Below are positions 63,576 through 64,000 of a stretch of 64,000 nucleotides of DNA, one piece after another. The position numbers and the translations under genes were made by a program. Position 1 is the stretch's first letter, and each line of letters begins with the position of its first letter. This stretch comes from Streptomyces sp. PKU-EA00015. GTDB taxonomy: Bacteria > Actinomycetota > Actinomycetes > Streptomycetales > Streptomycetaceae. The notes beneath the pieces are model-generated. The model ran no database searches, was not told the DNA's origin, and saw nothing but the letters and a program-made list of their open reading frames with translations. The stretch covers positions 1 through 64,000 of the forward strand of contig NZ_JABZEE010000031.1 in NCBI RefSeq assembly GCF_013387495.1, written 5' to 3'.

Positions 63576-64000
63576 CTAGAGCGCCACGCCCAGCAGAGCG
63601 TCGACCGCGCGGGACACCAGCCCCGGAGCGCCCTCGTCCGTGCCGCCCTCGGACTGCTGCAGTGCGGCCCAGCGGTCGACCGCGGCGAGCGCCGCGGGGG
63701 CGTCGAGGTCGTTCGCGAGCGCCTCGCGGATCTCCTCCACCAGGCTGTCCGCGGACGGGCCGTCGGGCCGGGAGACGGCCGCGCGCCAGCGCCCGAGCCG
63801 CTCGACCGCGTCGCTCAGCACCGTGTCCGTCCACTCCCAGTCGGCCCGGTAGTGGTGCGACAGCAGGGAGAGGCGGATCGCGGCGGGGTCCACGCCGTCA
63901 CGGCGCAGCCTGGAGACGAAGACCAGGTTGCCCTTGGACTTGGACATCTTCTCGCCGTCGAGGGCGACCATGCCCGCATGCACGTACGCCTTGGCGAAGG
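63576..64000 (-). CDS. mshC: Partial CDS, L-cysteine:GlcN-Ins ligase MshC (3' end)
   Basis: About 141 codons of the C-terminal part are present; the gene continues past the right edge. The KMSKSKGNLVFVSRL motif is the class I synthetase adenylate site shared by cysteinyl-tRNA synthetase and MshC; the following helical domain ends LVSRAVDALLGVAL, shorter than the anticodon-binding domain of CysS. That short end, and the PAC2 neighbour, point to MshC, the ATP-dependent ligase of mycothiol biosynthesis. CysS remains possible until the rest is seen. Confidence 0.75.
   Translation of the reverse strand, partial: FAKAYVHAGMVALDGEKMSKSKGNLVFVSRLRRDGVDPAAIRLSLLSHHYRADWEWTDTVLSDAVERLGRWRAAVSRPDGPSADSLVEEIREALANDLDAPAALAAVDRWAALQQSEGGTDEGAPGLVSRAVDALLGVAL

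Overview
The window is chromosomal DNA from a Streptomyces-type actinomycete. The evidence is very high GC throughout, frequent GTG and TTG starts, a complete Pup-proteasome locus, the mycothiol enzyme MshC, a GylR-type glycerol operon and a DmdR/IdeR-type iron box. From memory, gene order resembles the S. coelicolor SCO1600 to SCO1663 stretch. It is core chromosome, not a prophage or integrated island. I see no rRNA, tRNA, CRISPR array or intact transposase gene.

Region by region. 0-5.5 kb holds the start of a Pro/Ala-rich protein leaving the left edge, a PLP alanine-racemase-fold enzyme, an NAD(P)-binding protein, and a DMT exporter divergent from a MarR regulator with an extra C-terminal HTH. 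5.5-12.2 kb is a catabolic locus: SDR, aldehyde dehydrogenase, GlnA4-type gamma-glutamyl ligase, FadR-type regulator, APC permease and class I glutamine amidotransferase. Together they can import a small amine (probably ethanolamine), glutamylate it, oxidise it twice and release glutamate. Two promoters here share a GGT-N10-ACC site. 12.3-22 kb is a mosaic of small units: LysR/TDT exporter, XRE-cupin plus metal-receptor protein, 5'-3' exonuclease, iron-box siderophore-interacting protein, MerR/membrane protein, ADP-ribosylglycohydrolase and SnoaL-like protein. It also carries decayed genes and a MITE-like element.

22-49.8 kb runs mostly on the minus strand: HelY helicase, TatC, TatA, small membrane and zinc-ribbon proteins, PafC/PafB, two FKBPs, PafA, an MFS exporter, PrcA, PrcB, Pup, Dop and the ARC/Mpa ATPase. 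Dop deamidates Pup, PafA attaches it to lysines, and ARC unfolds tagged proteins into the PrcAB chamber. Then come a ferredoxin, TrmI, a site-2 protease, an Fe-S nuclease with an orphan response regulator, an orphan solute-binding lipoprotein and a HAD phosphatase. 49.9-58.7 kb is metH divergent from gylR-glpF-glpK-glpD. 58.7-64 kb is an MFS transporter and FadR regulator, a deletion scar joining an L-fuconate dehydratase to a sugar-binding protein, a PAC2 protein and the 3' end of mshC.

The points most worth following are three independent deletion scars (a glycine-betaine ABC locus, an ABA4-like gene, a fucD/sugar-ABC locus), a 194-bp MITE-like element that provides the stop codon of a MerR gene, shared operator pairs that define small regulons, and a cluster of 25-bp spaced repeats. 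I see no clearly new multi-gene system.
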